A stretch of 64,000 nucleotides of DNA, taken from positions 72,538,704 through 72,602,703 of the forward strand of contig NC_092878.1 in the NCBI RefSeq assembly GCF_028372415.1, in the 5' to 3' direction. Under the pieces are notes generated by a model that was given only the letters and a program-made list of their open reading frames with translations, was not told the DNA's origin and made no database searches. A program made the translations under genes and the position numbers. Positions 1 to 12,930 of the stretch are shown in pieces; within the stretch, counting starts at the first letter, position 1; each line of letters opens with the position of its first letter. Source of the DNA: Notamacropus eugenii. Lineage: Eukaryota > Chordata > Mammalia > Diprotodontia > Macropodidae.

Positions 1-61
1 GAATCTGCCACTCCAGCCAATACATGTATGCTTCAAGCTGCTAATCCCAATTTAGGTAATA

Positions 62-723
62 TCAGTTCAAAATGATTTTAGGGACTTTCAAGCATATTTC
101 AGTAGAGATTTTTCTTTTTTCTTTTCTATACAACCAAAAGTCCTCTAAACAATTTAAACCATATCTTGCTGAAGCAAGTGTCCCTGGATACGTTGCTAGG
201 ATATTTGACCTCATAGTCCAAGGCACAACATTAGTGATATTGTGTGTTTGTTGTTTTGTAATTTGAAGATTTGGGGTCATCATTCTGGGTAGAGGTGTAT
301 TTCCTCCCAATGGTCTAGTATTCAAATTATTTAAAGCAGTAAACAAATTACCTTTCCAATGTTGATAAGAATTATTAGAACTTAACTTCCTTAAGTGTTC
401 TTTCAATAATCCATTCATTCTTTCAATTAAATGGGGTGCTTGTGAATGATATGGAATATGATATATCCATTCTATATTGTTTAATACGCAATATCTCCTC
501 ATTTCATTACCTTTGACCCATTGTCATTTTGAATTTGAATTAAGGTTTCATAAGACAAACTTATGATATCTAGAGTTTTACAGGTGTTATTCTGAGTCTC
601 ATTCTTATATGGACAAGCCACTAGTACACCTGAGCAAGTGTCAGCACAAGTACAATCAAATTTGCATCTTTTATCTAGGGGTAGGGGTGAAATACAATCT
701 ATTTGCCAAATTTTGGCTGGCAC
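62..723 (-). pseudogene. ERV integrase (pol C-terminal), broken
   Basis: Two overlapping minus-strand open pieces (499-723 and 62-502) together hold the retroviral integrase core, which inserts viral DNA into the chromosome. Visible catalytic landmarks are WQID near the start of the upstream piece (first Asp), QNDNGS (second Asp) and LIERMNGLLK (Glu). The two pieces lie in different frames near 500, so at least one frameshift separates the second Asp from the Glu. The frame ends at a stop at about 62. The HHCC zinc-binding part would lie around 724-890 and is not clear. A pol relic; not functional as read. Confidence 0.8.
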
Positions 724-895
724 TTTCCCCCTTCTCTCCAGTTACTACCCAAGGAACAGTTCATTCTTTTTCCCACTGACATATATAACATTGCTCTGAT
801 ACTTGTTTCAACAATGAATGAGAGGTAGTAATACCTCAGTCTTATGCCCACTAGTGGGTGGCCAGGAACCCTAAATGGTCTGGTGTTTTATGAAC

Positions 896-1320
896 CTATT
901 TTGCTAGTACCAGATCATCAGTTGGTGTCAGATTAGGGACAATATGTTGAGCAGTAATCTTTGCTATTCGATCAGCACGTTCATTATACTCAGGTTCTGG
1001 TGTGGTGAGGGCCATGTGAGCTTCTACATGAAAAACTGACAAATTAGTAACCAAAGATGTGTCCCACATATCTTTCCATAATTCTTTGCCCCACACTTGT
1101 TTGCCACAAATTTCCCAATTTTGATTTTTTCCATATGGGCATCCATGCAACTTAGCCATTAGTTACCACCCATGAATTAATGAATGTATAACACTGTCCT
1201 CCTTGTTCTGTTTTGATAGCTTGATATACTGCAATAAGTTCAGCATAATGACTACTTCCATCTAGTCCAGTACTTTCCAAAGTCTGCCTAGCACATGAGT
1301 TGTAGGCTACTCCTTTTCAA
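896..1320 (-). pseudogene. ERV RNase H domain, broken
   Basis: Minus-strand remnant of the pol RNase H, which degrades RNA in RNA:DNA hybrids. Landmarks are YAELIAVYQAI (catalytic Glu helix), a following INSWVV where a DS motif is usual, and HVEAHMALTTPEPEYNERAD near the C-terminus, matching the late HxDxH and N-x-x-AD pattern. A stop interrupts the frame just before position 1159. The Asp-to-Asn change in INSWVV suggests loss of a metal ligand. It lies directly upstream of integrase in pol order. Confidence 0.75.
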
Positions 1321-1959
1321 TATCTTTTGTGATCCTAACATTTTCCTGTCTCATCGGTAAACTATGCATATCTCTTTTGTTCTTCAGTTAATCCATCATA
1401 TCCCTCATTTCATTTTACCAAGGACTATACCAACTATTGCTTTGGTTCAAGGTATGAATCATTTCCCTCAGTATCTCTTTTTGTTATATAGATTCATGTA
1501 AAGCAGAAACCCCACATTTGCTTGTTTTTGATCTATCCTGAATATACCATTTCCATTTAATTATGCTAGCCTTTTATTCATGTCCAATTCTATGAAAAAC
1601 TGGGGTACTCCTGACCCAGGACATAATTGGGATTCCAGTCTTTAATGGAATGGTTCACTTCCTGGTTCAGTCAGTTGTTCAGGCTCTACGAAAACCTAAT
1701 ATGCAGCTAACAACTGCTTTTCAGCAGGGGTATATTGAACTCCAGATAAACAGAGTTTCCTAGAGCAAGGATACATACTAAGGATACATTTCAGCTTTGT
1801 TGCTTTTGCCATAAACTCCAGTTTGCCTATTCATGCTATACAGTCGCTTGTAATTTCACTGGGCCACTTTACATAGGCCATAAATCTAGGGCCAATTGTA
1901 AAGTGGCCTTTGCTTCTTCAAAAACTTTACTCTGCTCAAGTACTCCATCAAATTCATAT

Positions 1960-2860
1960 TTTTCCTATTTTATATAAGAGTTTCAAACTTTGTCTTAGAT
2001 GTGAAAGGTGATGTCACTAATGCCCAAATAATCCTATAAGGTTTTTGGCTTCTTTCTTATAACAATCCTGAATCTTTTGTTGGGCTTGCAGAAGAGTCTC
2101 TCACAGCCCCTTATTCCATTGTATACCCCAAAAGTTTATGGTTCGAACTGGCCCTTGAATCTTTGCAGGATAACTTTTCAACCCTTTGTTTTTCACATGC
2201 TCAATTAGAATCTCTTCTCCACTTCTTTTACACCATTTCCCCCCTGCATCATAATATCATTAATGTAGTAGATAAGGTGTATACCAAGTAGCTCTAATTC
2301 ATCTAAATGTTTAGCCAAAATCCTATGACAAATAAAGGGGCTATGCAGACATCCTTGTGGCAAGCATATAAAAATATATTGTTGACCTTGCCAAGTGAAA
2401 GCAAATTGATCTGATTGTTTAGAATCTATTGGGATAGTAAAGAATGCATGGACTAAATCAATAACTGCTCACCAAGTCCCATCCTATTTCTGGATCCTTT
2501 CTATTAAGGTAACAGCATTTGGAGCAGTAGCATACAACGGAGGAGTCACCTTGTTTAATTTTCTATAATCCACTGTCATCCTCCATGTCCCATCTGACTT
2601 TCATACTGGCAAGACTAGATTATTCCACTGAGTGGTTGCAGGGAATAACACTCCTGAGTCAATATTCTCCTTCATGTTATTGGTAATTTCATCTTTCCCA
2701 CCTGGTACATGATACTACTTTAAAATAGTTACTTCAGAAGGTTCAGGTAATGATTGGATCCATTTTTATTTTGCCCACAAACCTGTATTAATTGCTGTCC
2801 TCCTTACTACAAATTCGTATCTCCCCTCAGGTAAATTTGGTGTCATAACTCTCAACATAG
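1960..2860 (-). pseudogene. ERV reverse transcriptase, catalytic box mutated
   Basis: Minus-strand reverse transcriptase relic. The ordered landmarks are motif A (VIDLVHAFFTIPI, about 2420-2470), FAFTWQGQQY (about 2375-2405), LPQGCLHSPFICHR (about 2325-2370) and YINDIMM (about 2250-2275). The last corresponds to the YxDD catalytic box, but the first Asp reads Asn. Several stops break the frame, which is why no long open piece appears here. Family-level identification is firm; polymerase activity is excluded by the substitution and the stops. Confidence 0.8.
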
Positions 2861-2899
2861 ATATTCCAATGATGTATTCAAGAATGGATACAATTACCC

Positions 2900-3100
2900 C
2901 AGAATGTTTTTTCTTAGCTAATTGTCCAATTTTTGTCCTTAGTTTGACTTGTCTGGCTGATATTTCAGCCCTTCTCAGTCCTGTGAAGGTGAAGGAGTTC
3001 CATGTTTAAACTTATCAGGCAGAGAGGCCTCTGCCCCAGTATCTATTAATGCCCTAGTTATGGTAATTGATTCATTTTTCCAATATATGATCAAACTGAT
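2900..3100 (-). pseudogene. ERV aspartic protease remnant
   Basis: Minus-strand translation shows ALIDTGAEASLP, with DTGA encoded by 3032-3043, the signature active site of a retroviral aspartic protease. It sits between the gag-like region and reverse transcriptase as expected. A stop follows about 20 residues after the motif, so the domain is truncated as read. Limits are approximate. Confidence 0.7.
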
Positions 3101-4542
3101 ATGGGGTCTGTAATCCTGTCTGTGTAGTTCTTTAATCTGAGCTGTGGCTTGGGCAACGTCCTATTCTCCCTGAAGGTGTGGCAAACTGGGATACAAGGGT
3201 TCAGGTGGATCTATAGGGGAAATTCTTACTTCTCTATGCCATCTAGTATCAAACCCCCTTTCTTGGTACATTTTAAATAGTTCATTAGTTGGAATATCAT
3301 CTATGCTTCCAAAATCTTTCCCTGCTCTCAACAGAACAGTAAACAATTCTTTCCTGGTCAATCTATTCTAACTTTGAATCTGCTGGCTATTTATTCTTCT
3401 GTCTTGAGGAAATTTATCTTTTCTCCCATTTCCTAAGTCATTTATTGTGAAATCTTGTCAAGCACTGCTGAAAGAGGGTACTCTACTGTCCAATTATTAG
3501 AGGCAAATCTAGATGTTTGTAAGTAGGAGGTGCTGTATTCACTATTATATTCCCATGGGAAACTGCTAAGGAGGTATCACAGTATGCATCTGTGTTTCCA
3601 ATTTTACATTCCCTTTAACTTTCTCAGACAGTTCCAAAGTGAATACCAGGTTCTATTTCCACCAGGCCACATAGAGTCAGTAGGATACTATTTATTGCAT
3701 CCTTCCGCAGTGAAAGCTAACAGATTAGTCATATTGTTCCTTCCTTGCATATTGTAATCTCTAAAAACTTGCTGTACAAAAGGATTCTGACTAATACCTA
3801 GTGATTTCAAGCAATACACACTATCTATAGATACTCCTCCTGCCCCTTCATCACTGATTCTCACCATTCAAGATATTTATGATTTTCTAATCCTTTGGGT
3901 GAACTGACTCAAAATGTCTGTGACCTCCTGCTGAGTAAAATTCTCAATAATCTTCCTATACACTATGTTGTCTCCCAGGTTCTCCTGTGTCGTCTCTCCT
4001 TAGTATTTTTCATACTTCTGCCTGAGAAGCTTCTCCTTATAACATTGTTTCATTTTCCAACTCTAACTTCGTCACATTTTCCTCCCATTCACTATCCTGG
4101 CAGTTGTCACAATGGCAACTAGGCTGGGTCTGTACAAAAGTTGTATGCACACTTTTTTTTGTCAGTGTTTTGCTTTTTCTGAGCTAAATGAACAGGCTTT
4201 TCTTCCACCTGACACCCCCCAGTTTGCTCTTTTAAATGAGAGTCTCAATGTTGAGAATTCCCATGCAAACTAGCTAACTTTTTCAATCTGGATTTTTTAT
4301 TTTAGCAGTTTGTCTCTGTTTTTTCACACAATAGAGTAACCTGTCAATAAAATCCACCCTCTGCTACACACTCCTGCCAGTTCTTTACTTGGTTTTATTG
4401 GTATTCCTTGCAAACATCTTTCTAAGTCTCTATATTATCCCTCCTATAACCTCAGTTCCCAGTTTTCACAGGGTCCAGTGCTTTTAAGCCATTCCCTTGC
4501 TAGGGTGGAATAAGGTAAATCTTCCAATACCAGAGTATCCAT
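3100..4542 (-). pseudogene. ERV gag and gag-pro region, degenerate
   Basis: Region between the LTR and protease on the minus strand. A start with MDTLVLEDLPYSTLAREW lies at 4542, a plausible gag N-terminus a little downstream of the LTR. The longest open remnant is 3161-3361 (66 residues, mixed charge, just upstream of protease). The rest is fragmented by stops. I cannot identify a major homology region or zinc knuckles, so the call is positional plus the plausible start. Confidence 0.5.
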
Positions 4543-4679
4543 TTCTTCCTCTAAGACCTTTCTGCCTCCAAATAGAGATTTTTATCCTGTGATACTGTTC
4601 TTGATCCCAAATGTATCCTCAAGGCAATAGTCACAGTATCAAGAGTAGCTATGAATATGCCAGTACAGTTCTGAATTCC

Positions 4680-5117
4680 AAAGTATAACAGACTCTCCCT
4701 ATAGAAGGCAGAAGAAAAATATTTATTCAGACACCAGAAAGCCAAATCCTAACATGAGACATTCAAATCTGTCACAGTAACCAATAAATCAATATCAATT
4801 GGCACTGCAGGGGATAAAACTATTCCAAAGCCTTCCTCCCACACCCACACCAGTGCTAGGGCCCTGCAACAAGTAAACTAACAATCACTCACAAGCTTAG
4901 CTATCTTCTTGCCTGTGTCTTCTCCTTCCTCCACTCTACATGCTCTCATCAACTTCCTCCCAGTTCTTCTCTGCCCTTCCTGTTCTACCCATTTAGAAAG
5001 CTCCTCCCACCATACGTGACTTAGCTTTCCATGTGAATTAAGCTGGTCACATGGACCTACTAATGAATGGGAAACACCTTCCCATTTAAATTATGATTAC
5101 AATATTGTACTGTTACA
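4680..5117 (-). repeat. Putative 5' LTR of the ERV-L-like provirus
   Basis: Reading the minus strand, the element can be started at TGTAACAG (5117) and shows an AATAAA polyadenylation signal at 4722-4727 followed by a short R/U5-like stretch before gag. Its position beyond gag fits a 5' LTR. I could not find a convincing primer-binding site or a second LTR (the partner would be outside the window), so both ends are estimates. Confidence 0.5.
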
Positions 5118-5394
5118 TGGCTCAATGGTACTAATAATTGGAGTTAGCAAAGAAATTTGCTTCTGATCCTTTACATATAATGTATTGTCTTAAAATATGC
5201 ATGGAAAAAACTTTGGAGGAAGAGGACATTTTAGATAAGATTTAGCTATGCTAAATAAATATTTTTTTTATAAACAAGCATACAAAGAAAACAATGGAAT
5301 CTGCATTCTACATATTTTTTATTCATTTGTGAGACATCAAGATGTGGTTCACTGTAAAATTTAAGCAACTATCTATTTCTTAGATTTTCATAAA
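5118..5394. other. AT-rich spacer between ERV and L1 nest
   Basis: AT-rich sequence with no recognisable repeat or coding signal; probably the ancestral flank of both insertions. Confidence 0.4.
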
Positions 5395-5701
5395 ATATGC
5401 TACCTCTCAGCCCACAGAAGGTACAGGATTGGACACAAGGGTCAAAAGGAGATTGACAGGGGTCCCTTGGTTGGCACAAGGGTCAGAATTGTATTAATGT
5501 ACATTTACATTATCTGCTGCATTATCTATCCTTGGATCTGGGTCACAATCCTGGGTCTTAATACTGGTATGGGGAGGAGTGCAAATTCATCAGAGCTTGC
5601 AGGTTGCAGAGGAACGACAACATTGATCTCAGTTCCAGGACTGAAAAGAGAGATTTCACAAACCAGTTCACAGTACAGGAGAGTAGCAAACACATCTCCC
5701 G

Positions 5702-5717
5702 CCCCCCCCCCCCCCCC
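5702..5717 (+). repeat. Poly-C run, 16 nt
   Basis: Uninterrupted cytosine homopolymer in the L1 5' UTR portion. Confidence 0.95.
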
Positions 5718-5876
5718 AGGTCATAACACCATGAAAAAGTAAAAACTTACAGGTCCTCAGAATTACCTCTGAAAACAGCTGTGAAAAAAATGTGAAATTT
5801 GGGACAGTGACCCCTCTACTTGGGTAACAGAGTCTCACTTTAACATAGATTTGAAAGTAAAGAAATAGATTGGAAA

Positions 5877-6990
5877 ATGAACAAACAACAGAGAAAAGTT
5901 CTAGCCATAGAAATTTACTACGGTGACAAGGAAGATCAAAACACACACATAGAAGAAGACAGCAACACCAAAATTCCATCATTCAAAGCCTCAAAGAGAA
6001 ATATGAATTGGTCTCATGTTATGGAAGAGCTCAAAAAGGATTTTAAAAATCAATTAAGAGAGGAAGAAGAAAAATTGGAAAATGAAATGAAAGTAATGCA
6101 AGAAAATCAAGGAGGTAACAGCTAGGCTAAAGGAGGCTGAAATACTTAAGGAAAGAATATCTTAAATAATAGCATAGGCCAAATAGTAAAAAGAAAACCA
6201 AAAATCCATTAAAGCCAAGAATGTTTTGAAAAGCAGAATTCTCCAAATGGAAAAAAGAAAGACAAAAAAATAAAAACTGAAGAGAAGAACTCAAAAAGTA
6301 GAACTGACCAAATGGAAAAGGAGGTACAAAACGCTCAATGAAGAAAATACTTCCTTAAATATTAGAATTGGGAAAGTGGAAAGCTATTGGCTTCACGAGA
6401 CATCAAGAAACACTCAAACTTAATCAAAATAATGAAAAATAGAAGAAAACGTGAAATATTTCATTGGGAAAAAGTAACTAAAAAATAGATCCAGGAAAAG
6501 TAACTTAAGAATTGTTATACTGCCTGAAAATTATGATTTAAAAAAGAGTCTAGTCATCATCTTTCAAGAAATTATCAAGGAAAGCTCTCCTGATATTCCA
6601 GAACCAGAGGGTAAAATAGAAATTGAAGGAATCTACTGATCACCTCCTAAAAGAGATTCCCAAAATGAAAACTCACACAAATACTGTGGCCAAATTTCAG
6701 ACCTCCCATATCAAGGAGAAAATACTGCAAGAACCAGAAAGTAACCATGTGACTATCATGGAGCCATAGTTAGGATAAGGCAAGATGTAGCAGCTTCTGA
6801 ATGAAAGAATTCTAGGGCTAAGAATATGTTATTCTGGAGGGCCAAAGAGCTAGGTTATAAGCAAGAATCACCTATCTAACAAAACTGTGTATAACCCTTC
6901 AGGGGGAAAAACGAAAATTCAATGAAATAGAGTACTTTCCAGAATTCTTGATGAAGAGACTAGAGACAAATAGAAATTTTGATTTTCAAA
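5877..6990 (+). pseudogene. L1 ORF1 relic (RNA-binding chaperone)
   Basis: ORF1 of L1 encodes a trimeric nucleic-acid chaperone that packages L1 RNA. The open N-terminal piece (5877-6125, 82 residues) starts MNKQQRK and holds IEIYYGDKEDQNT and NMNWSHVMEELKKDFKNQL, the same layout as the ORF1 starts at 14574 and about 60620 on the other strand. Beyond 6125 the coiled-coil, RRM and C-terminal regions can be followed through stops (IEIEGIY and a PAKL-like segment near 6880). Broken by many stops. Confidence 0.8.
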
Positions 6991-7503
6991 TGCAAGATGC
7001 AAAAGAAACTTAAAAAGGTAAAACTTAATAAATGAAATCATATGAGATTTGATAAAGTTAAACCATGTACATTTCTACATGGGAAAATGATATTTTCTCC
7101 TAAATTCCTAAACTCCTAAAATCTTTCTCCTAATTCAGGCAATTACAAAAAGGATACATTGACAGACAAAAGAGTTGTGATTTGAATGTGATGGTATGAT
7201 TATCTAAAAAAAAAATAAAGGATGAGAAACAGTAACGCACTGGGAGAAGGGGAAAAGGAGAGGTCGAATGGGACAAATTATCTGACACAAACAAGGCCTG
7301 AAAGAGATTTTTCCAGTGGAAGGGGAAATGGAGGAATTGGAGAGGGGAGCACATGAACCTTCCTCTCATCAGAATATGCTCAAAGGGGGAGTAATACACT
7401 TACCCAAATAGGTATATAAATCTATTTTACCAAACAGGAAAGTGGAAAATGGAGTGGGGGCAGTATTGGAAAGGAGGGCAATATGGGTAAGGTAAAGTCA
7501 GAA

Positions 7504-7517
7504 GCAAAACACCTTTT
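7504..7517 (+). repeat. Left target-site duplication of nested HAL1
   Basis: gcaaaacaccttttaa here matches gcaaaacacttttaa at 15601 except for a one-base gap. The two copies bracket the minus-strand half-L1. Confidence 0.65.
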
Positions 7518-8399
7518 AAATATTTATTTATTTTTAGTTTTCAACATTCATTTGCACAAGATTTTGAGTGCCAAATTTTCTCCCCATCTCTCCCCTCCCC
7601 CCGCAGCATGCATTATGATTACCCCTTCCCCAATCTGCCCTCCCTTCTATCACACTCCTCCACTCCGTTACCCCCATGTCCTCTATTCTCTTGTATGGCA
7701 AGATAGGTTTGTATTCCCCATTACCTGTTATTTCTCAGTTGCACGTGCAAATAATTCTCAGCATTCACTTTTAAAACTTTGAGTTCCAACTTCTCTCCCT
7801 TCCTCTCTCCCCACCCACTGCCACTGAGAAGGCAAGCAATTCAAACTAGGGTATACATACGTAGTTATGCAAAAGACTTCCATAAACGTCATGTTGTGAA
7901 AGACTAATGATATTTCTCTCCATTCTATCCTGCCCCCCATTTCTTCTATTCTCCCTTTTGGCTTTACCCTTCCCAAAAGTTTTATTCTAATTACCCTCCT
8001 CCTCCCATTTACATCCCTTTTATGATTCTCCTATACCGCACTTGTCCCCTTCTCCCCTACTCTCCTGTAGTGTAAGATAGATTTTCATGCCAAATTGAGT
8101 GTGCATGTTATTCACTCCTTAAGCCAAATGTGATGAGAGTGAGCTTCACTTTTTCCCTTTCACCTCCTTACTTTTTCTGTCCTTTGAAAAAGCTTTTTTT
8201 TGCCTCTTTTGTAAGAGACAGTTTGCCCCCTTTCTTTGCTCCCTTTCTCCTTCCAATATATTCCTCTCTCACCTCTTAATTTTATTATTTTTAGATATCA
8301 TCCCTTCTTATTCAACACACCCTGTGCCCTCTGTCTGTCTATATGTTTGTTATCCCTCCACCTACCCACATACTGAGTAAAGTCTCAAGCATTAAAATA

Positions 8400-8756
8400 T
8401 TATCTTTCCAAGGAGGAATGCAAACAATTCAACTTTAGTAAGTACTTTGTGATTTCTCTTTCCTGTTTACCATTCATGCTTCTCTTGATTTTTATGTTTG
8501 AAAGTCAAATTTTCAATTGAGCTCTGGTCTTTTCACCAAGAATATATGAAAGCCTCTATTTCATTGAATGACATTTTTTCCCATGAAGTATTTTACTCAG
8601 TTTTTCTGGGTAGGTGATTCTTGGTTCTAAACTTAACTCTTTTGATTTCTAGAATATCATATTCCAAGCCCTTCAATTCCTTAATGTAAAAGCTGCTAGA
8701 GCTTGTGTTATCCTGATTGTATTTCCACAATACTCTAATTGTTTCTATCTGGCTGC
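8400..8756 (-). pseudogene. HAL1 ORF1 C-terminal domain fragment
   Basis: On the minus strand this region translates, through stops, into the ORF1 C-terminal domain: a YCGNTIRITQ segment, RAWNMIF and RITYPEKLS, equivalent to the YPAKLS segment of L1 ORF1p. It corresponds closely to 24405-24790 in the TSD-flanked half-L1. Broken; its N-terminal continuation is displaced to 15234-15400. Confidence 0.7.
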
Positions 8757-9124
8757 TTGTAATATTTTTTTAAATTAAATGATTATATTTGTTTTCAGTG
8801 TTTGACAATCACTTACATATATCTTAGATATTTTCCCCCTCTGTTCCCTTCCTTCCCCCATCCCTGACCACTCTCTCTTTGACATGGTGTACAATGTTAT
8901 GTAGGTTCTACATGCACATCCTTATTAAATACATGTTGCATAGAAAAATTTAAGCAAATGGGAGAAACCATAAAATAAAACAAAACAAAGCAGAATACAA
9001 AAGAAAATGATCTGTTTCTATCTTCAGTCCAATTCCATCATTCTTTCTCTGGATGTGGAAGGTGTTTTGCCCCACAGTCCATTGGAACTTTTTTAGGTCC
9101 ATGCATTTCAATGAAGTACGAAGT

Positions 9125-12100
9125 CTACCAGAAAAAAAAAAAAATTTCTTGCACACTGTAGTTGTTGCTGGGTACAAATTTCTCATGCATCAGTTCATAT
9201 AAATATTTCCAGACTTCTCTGAAGTCTTCCCGTTCATCATTTCTCACAACACAATAGTATTCCATTACATTCATATGCCACAAATTGTTCAGCCATTCCC
9301 CAATTGATGGGCATCCCCTTGATTTCCAGTTTTGGACAACCACAAAGGGAGCTGCTACAAATGCTTTTGTACATGTGGGACCCTTTCCCATTTCTGTGAT
9401 CTCTTTTAGATAGAGTCCCAGAAGCAATATTGCTAGGTCAAAGGGTATGCATACTTTTTAGCCCTTTGGGCATAGTTCCAGTTTGCTCTCCAGAACAGCT
9501 GGATCAGCTCACGACTGATCCAACAATGAATTGGTGTTCCAACTCTCCCACATCTTCTCCAACATTTATCATCTTCCTGTTTTGTCATGTTAGTTAATCT
9601 GATATGTGTGATGTGATATCTCTGAGTTGTTTTGATTTGCATATCTCTCATCAATAGTGATTTAGAGAATGTTTTCATATGATTATAGATAGCTTTATTT
9701 TCTTCCTCTGAAAACTCTCTGTTTATATGCTTTGACCATTTATCAATTAGAAAATGACTTGCATTCTTGTACATTTGACTCAGTTCTCTATATATTTTAA
9801 AAATGAAGTCTTTCTCACAGACACTATTTGCAAAAATTCTTTTCCAGTTTTCTACTACCCTCCTAATCTTGTTTGTGTTGGGTTTGTTTATGCAAAAACT
9901 TTTCAATCTAATTTAATCAAAATTATCCATTTTGCCCTTCAGTATACTCTCTGTCTCTTGTTTGGTCATAAATTCCTCCATTCTTCATGAATTTGACAAG
10001 CACAAAATTCCTTGCTCCCCTAATTTGTTTGTAGTATCAGTCTTCATACCTAGATCATGTATCCATTTGGAATTTATTCTTGTGTACTGTGTAAGGCTTT
10101 GGTCTATGCTCAGTTTGTGCCACACTGTTATCCAGGCTTCTCAGCACCTTTTATCAAACAGTGAGTTCTTATGTCAGAAGCTGGGATCCTTGGATTTATC
10201 AAACAGTAGATTGCTATATTTATTGACTACTGTGTCTTGAGTACCTAACACTGATCTACCACTCTCTTTCTTAGCCAGTATCAAGTGGTGTTGATGATTG
10301 CCACTTTATAATACAATTTGAGAGCTGATAGGGCTAGGCCATTTTCCCTAGCATTTCTTTTCCTTAGTTGACTCGATATTCTGGACCTTTGGTTCTTCCA
10401 GATGAATTTTTACATTATTTTTTCTAGCTCTAGGAAATAATTATCTGGTAGTTTGATTGGTATGGCACTCAATAAGTAAATTAATTTAGGTAGAATTGTG
10501 ATTTTTAGCATGTTAACTAGGCCTATCCACGAGGAACTGATGTTTTTCCACTTACTTAGATTTGACTGTATTTGTGCAAAAAATGTTTTATAATTGTGTT
10601 CATATAGTCTCTGAGTTTGTTTTGGCAGGTAGACTCCCAGATACTTTATATTGTCTACCATAGCTTTAAATGGGATTTCTCTCTCTGTCTCTTGCTGTTG
10701 GGCTTTGTTGGTAATATACATAAATGCAGAAAATTTGCGTGGGTTTATTTTGTAACCTGCAACTTTGCCAAAGTTATTTATTATTTCAAGTAGTTTTTTA
10801 TTTAATTCTCTGGGACTCTCTAAGCATATCATCATATCATCTGCAAAGTGTGATAAATTAGTTTCTTCTTTGCCTATACTAATTCCTTCAATTTCTTTTT
10901 CTTCTCTTATTGCTACAGCTAGCATTTCTAATACCGTATTGCATAACAGTGCTGATAATGAACATCCATGTTTCACCCCTGATCTTATTGGAAATGCAAG
11001 TAGCTTGTCCCCATTGCATATAATACTTGCTGATAATTTTAGGCAGATACTGTTTATTATTTTATGGAAAATTACTTTTATTCCTATGCTTCCAAGTGTT
11101 TTCAATAGGAACAGGTGTTGTATTTTTGTCAAAAGCTTTTTCTGCATCTATTGAGATAATCATGTGGTTTCTGTTAGTCTTGTTGTTGATATGATCAATA
11201 ATCCTAAGAGTTTTCTAATATTGCACCAGCCCTGAATTTCTGGTATAGATTCTACCTGATCATAATGTATTATTCTTATGATAAGTTGTTGTATTCATTT
11301 TTGCTAATACCTTATTTAAAATTTTTGCATCTATATTCACTACAGAATTTGGCTTATAGTTTTCTTTCTCAATTTTGGCTCTTCTTGGTTTAGGTATCTT
11401 AACCATACTTGTATCATAAAAAGAATTTGGGAGGACTCCTTCTTCCACAATTTCTGCAAATAATCTATATAGGATTGAAATTAACTGTTCTTTAAATGCT
11501 TGATAGAATTTACTTGTAAATCCATCTGGTCCTGGAGATATTTTCCTAAGGAGTTCATTGATGACTTGTTCAATTTCTTTTTCTGAGATGCAGTTATCTA
11601 AGTACTCAACTTCCTCTTTTGATAATCTGGGTAATTTATATTTTTTAAAACAATCATCCATCTCATTTTGATTGTCAAATTTTTGGGCATGCATTGGGCA
11701 GAGTAATTTCTAATTATTGTTTTAATTTCCTCTTCATTGGAAGTTAGTTCACTGTTTTCATTTTTTGATTTAGTAATTTGGTTTTCTTCTTTCTTTTTTT
11801 AATCAAATTGACCAAAGTTTTACCAATTCTATTGTTTTTTTTCCCATAAACCCCACTCAGTGTATTTATTAGTTCAGTACCTTTTGTAATTTCAATTTTA
11901 TTTATCTCTCCTTTGCTTTTCAGTATTTATAATTAGGTATTTACTTCTTGGACTTTCAGTTTATTCTTTTCCTAGCTTTTTCAGCTGCATGCCCAAATTA
12001 TTGATTGCCTCTTTCTCTATTTTATTCATGCAGGCATTCAATGATATAAAACTCCCCCTAAGATGTGCCTTTGAAGTATCCCATAAGATTTGGTAGGTTA

Positions 12101-12930
12101 TCTCATTATTTCACTGTCCTGAATGAAGTTGTTGATTGTTTCTATAATTTGTTGTTCAACCCACTCATTCTTTCATATTAGATTGTTTAATTTCTAATTA
12201 ATTTTTGGTTTATATTTCCACCGCCTTTGATTACATATAATTTTTATTGCATTATAACCTGAGAAGGACGCATTGACTATCTCTGCCTTTCTGCCCTGAA
12301 TTGTGAGGTTTTCATGGTCTAGTTCATGGTCAATTTTTGTATATGTGCCTGGTCTGCCACGAAAAAGGTATATTCCTGTCTATCATCATTCAATTTTCTC
12401 CAGAGATCTATCATATCTACCTCATCCAGAGTTTTATTCACCTCCTTAATGTCTTTTTTGTTCATTTTGAGGTTTGTTTTCTCACACTCAGGGAGAGTTT
12501 GAGGTCCAGTATAGTTTTGCTATCTATTTTTTGCTGTAACTCCCTTAAATTCTCCTTTAAGAATTTGGATGCTATACTACTTGGAGCACATACATTTAAA
12601 AATGAAATTGCTTCATTTTTTATATTGCCTTTCAGCAGGGTATAGTTTCCTTCCCTATCTCTTTTGATTGGATCTATTTCTGCTTTTGATTTGTCTGAGA
12701 TTAGGATTGCTACCCCTGCTTTTTTTTTTTTACATCAAATGAAGCACAATATTTCCTCATCCAACCTTTTACCTTTACCCTGTATGCATTACCCTGTTTC
12801 AAATGTGTTTTTTTTTAAACAACAAATTGTTGAATTATGGTTTTTAATCCATTCTGCTATCCATCTCCATTTTATAGGAGAGTTCATCCTATTCACATTC
12901 ACAGTTATGATTATTATCTCTGTCTCTCCC
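9125..12930 (-). pseudogene. L1 ORF2 (endonuclease/reverse transcriptase), broken
   Basis: ORF2 of L1 nicks the target and reverse-transcribes L1 RNA. On the minus strand: an N-terminal ITVNVNRMNSPIKWRWIAEW segment near 12900; endonuclease block AGVAILISDKSKAEIDPIK (about 12660-12715); open piece 11260-11694 with [13 protein letters not shown]; open piece 10410-11147 with reverse-transcriptase landmarks SGVKHGCSLS, SHFADDMM and GYKINPRK; open piece 9433-9906 with MQIKTTQRYHITHIRL and CWRRCGRVGTPIHCW (cysteine-rich C-terminal region); and 9125-9427 with KAFVAAPFVVVQNWK and VMEYYCVVRNDE. The FADD catalytic pair is intact, but the frame is split into at least four pieces. Confidence 0.9.

Larger units (their letters stand above)
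1..5117 (-). mobile_element. ERV-L-like provirus, 5' part, degenerate
   Basis: An endogenous retrovirus read on the minus strand: LTR at the right, then gag, protease, reverse transcriptase, RNase H and integrase towards the left edge, where it leaves the window. The order is canonical, and the RT and integrase motif style (YxDDIM box, LIERMNGLLK near the integrase glutamate) resembles class III ERV-L. No env or dUTPase is visible because the 3' end is outside. Every domain carries stops or frameshifts and at least one catalytic residue is replaced, so it is a fossil. Class assignment rests on motif likeness recalled by eye, not on a search; class II is the alternative. Confidence 0.8.

Noticed and set aside
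62..4542. Possibility that the ERV could encode active proteins
   Set aside because: Stops and frameshifts in all domains and a replaced catalytic Asp; annotated as a fossil only.
10765..11154. Plus-strand 129-residue frame
   Set aside because: Antisense shadow of the L1 reverse transcriptase at 10410-11147.
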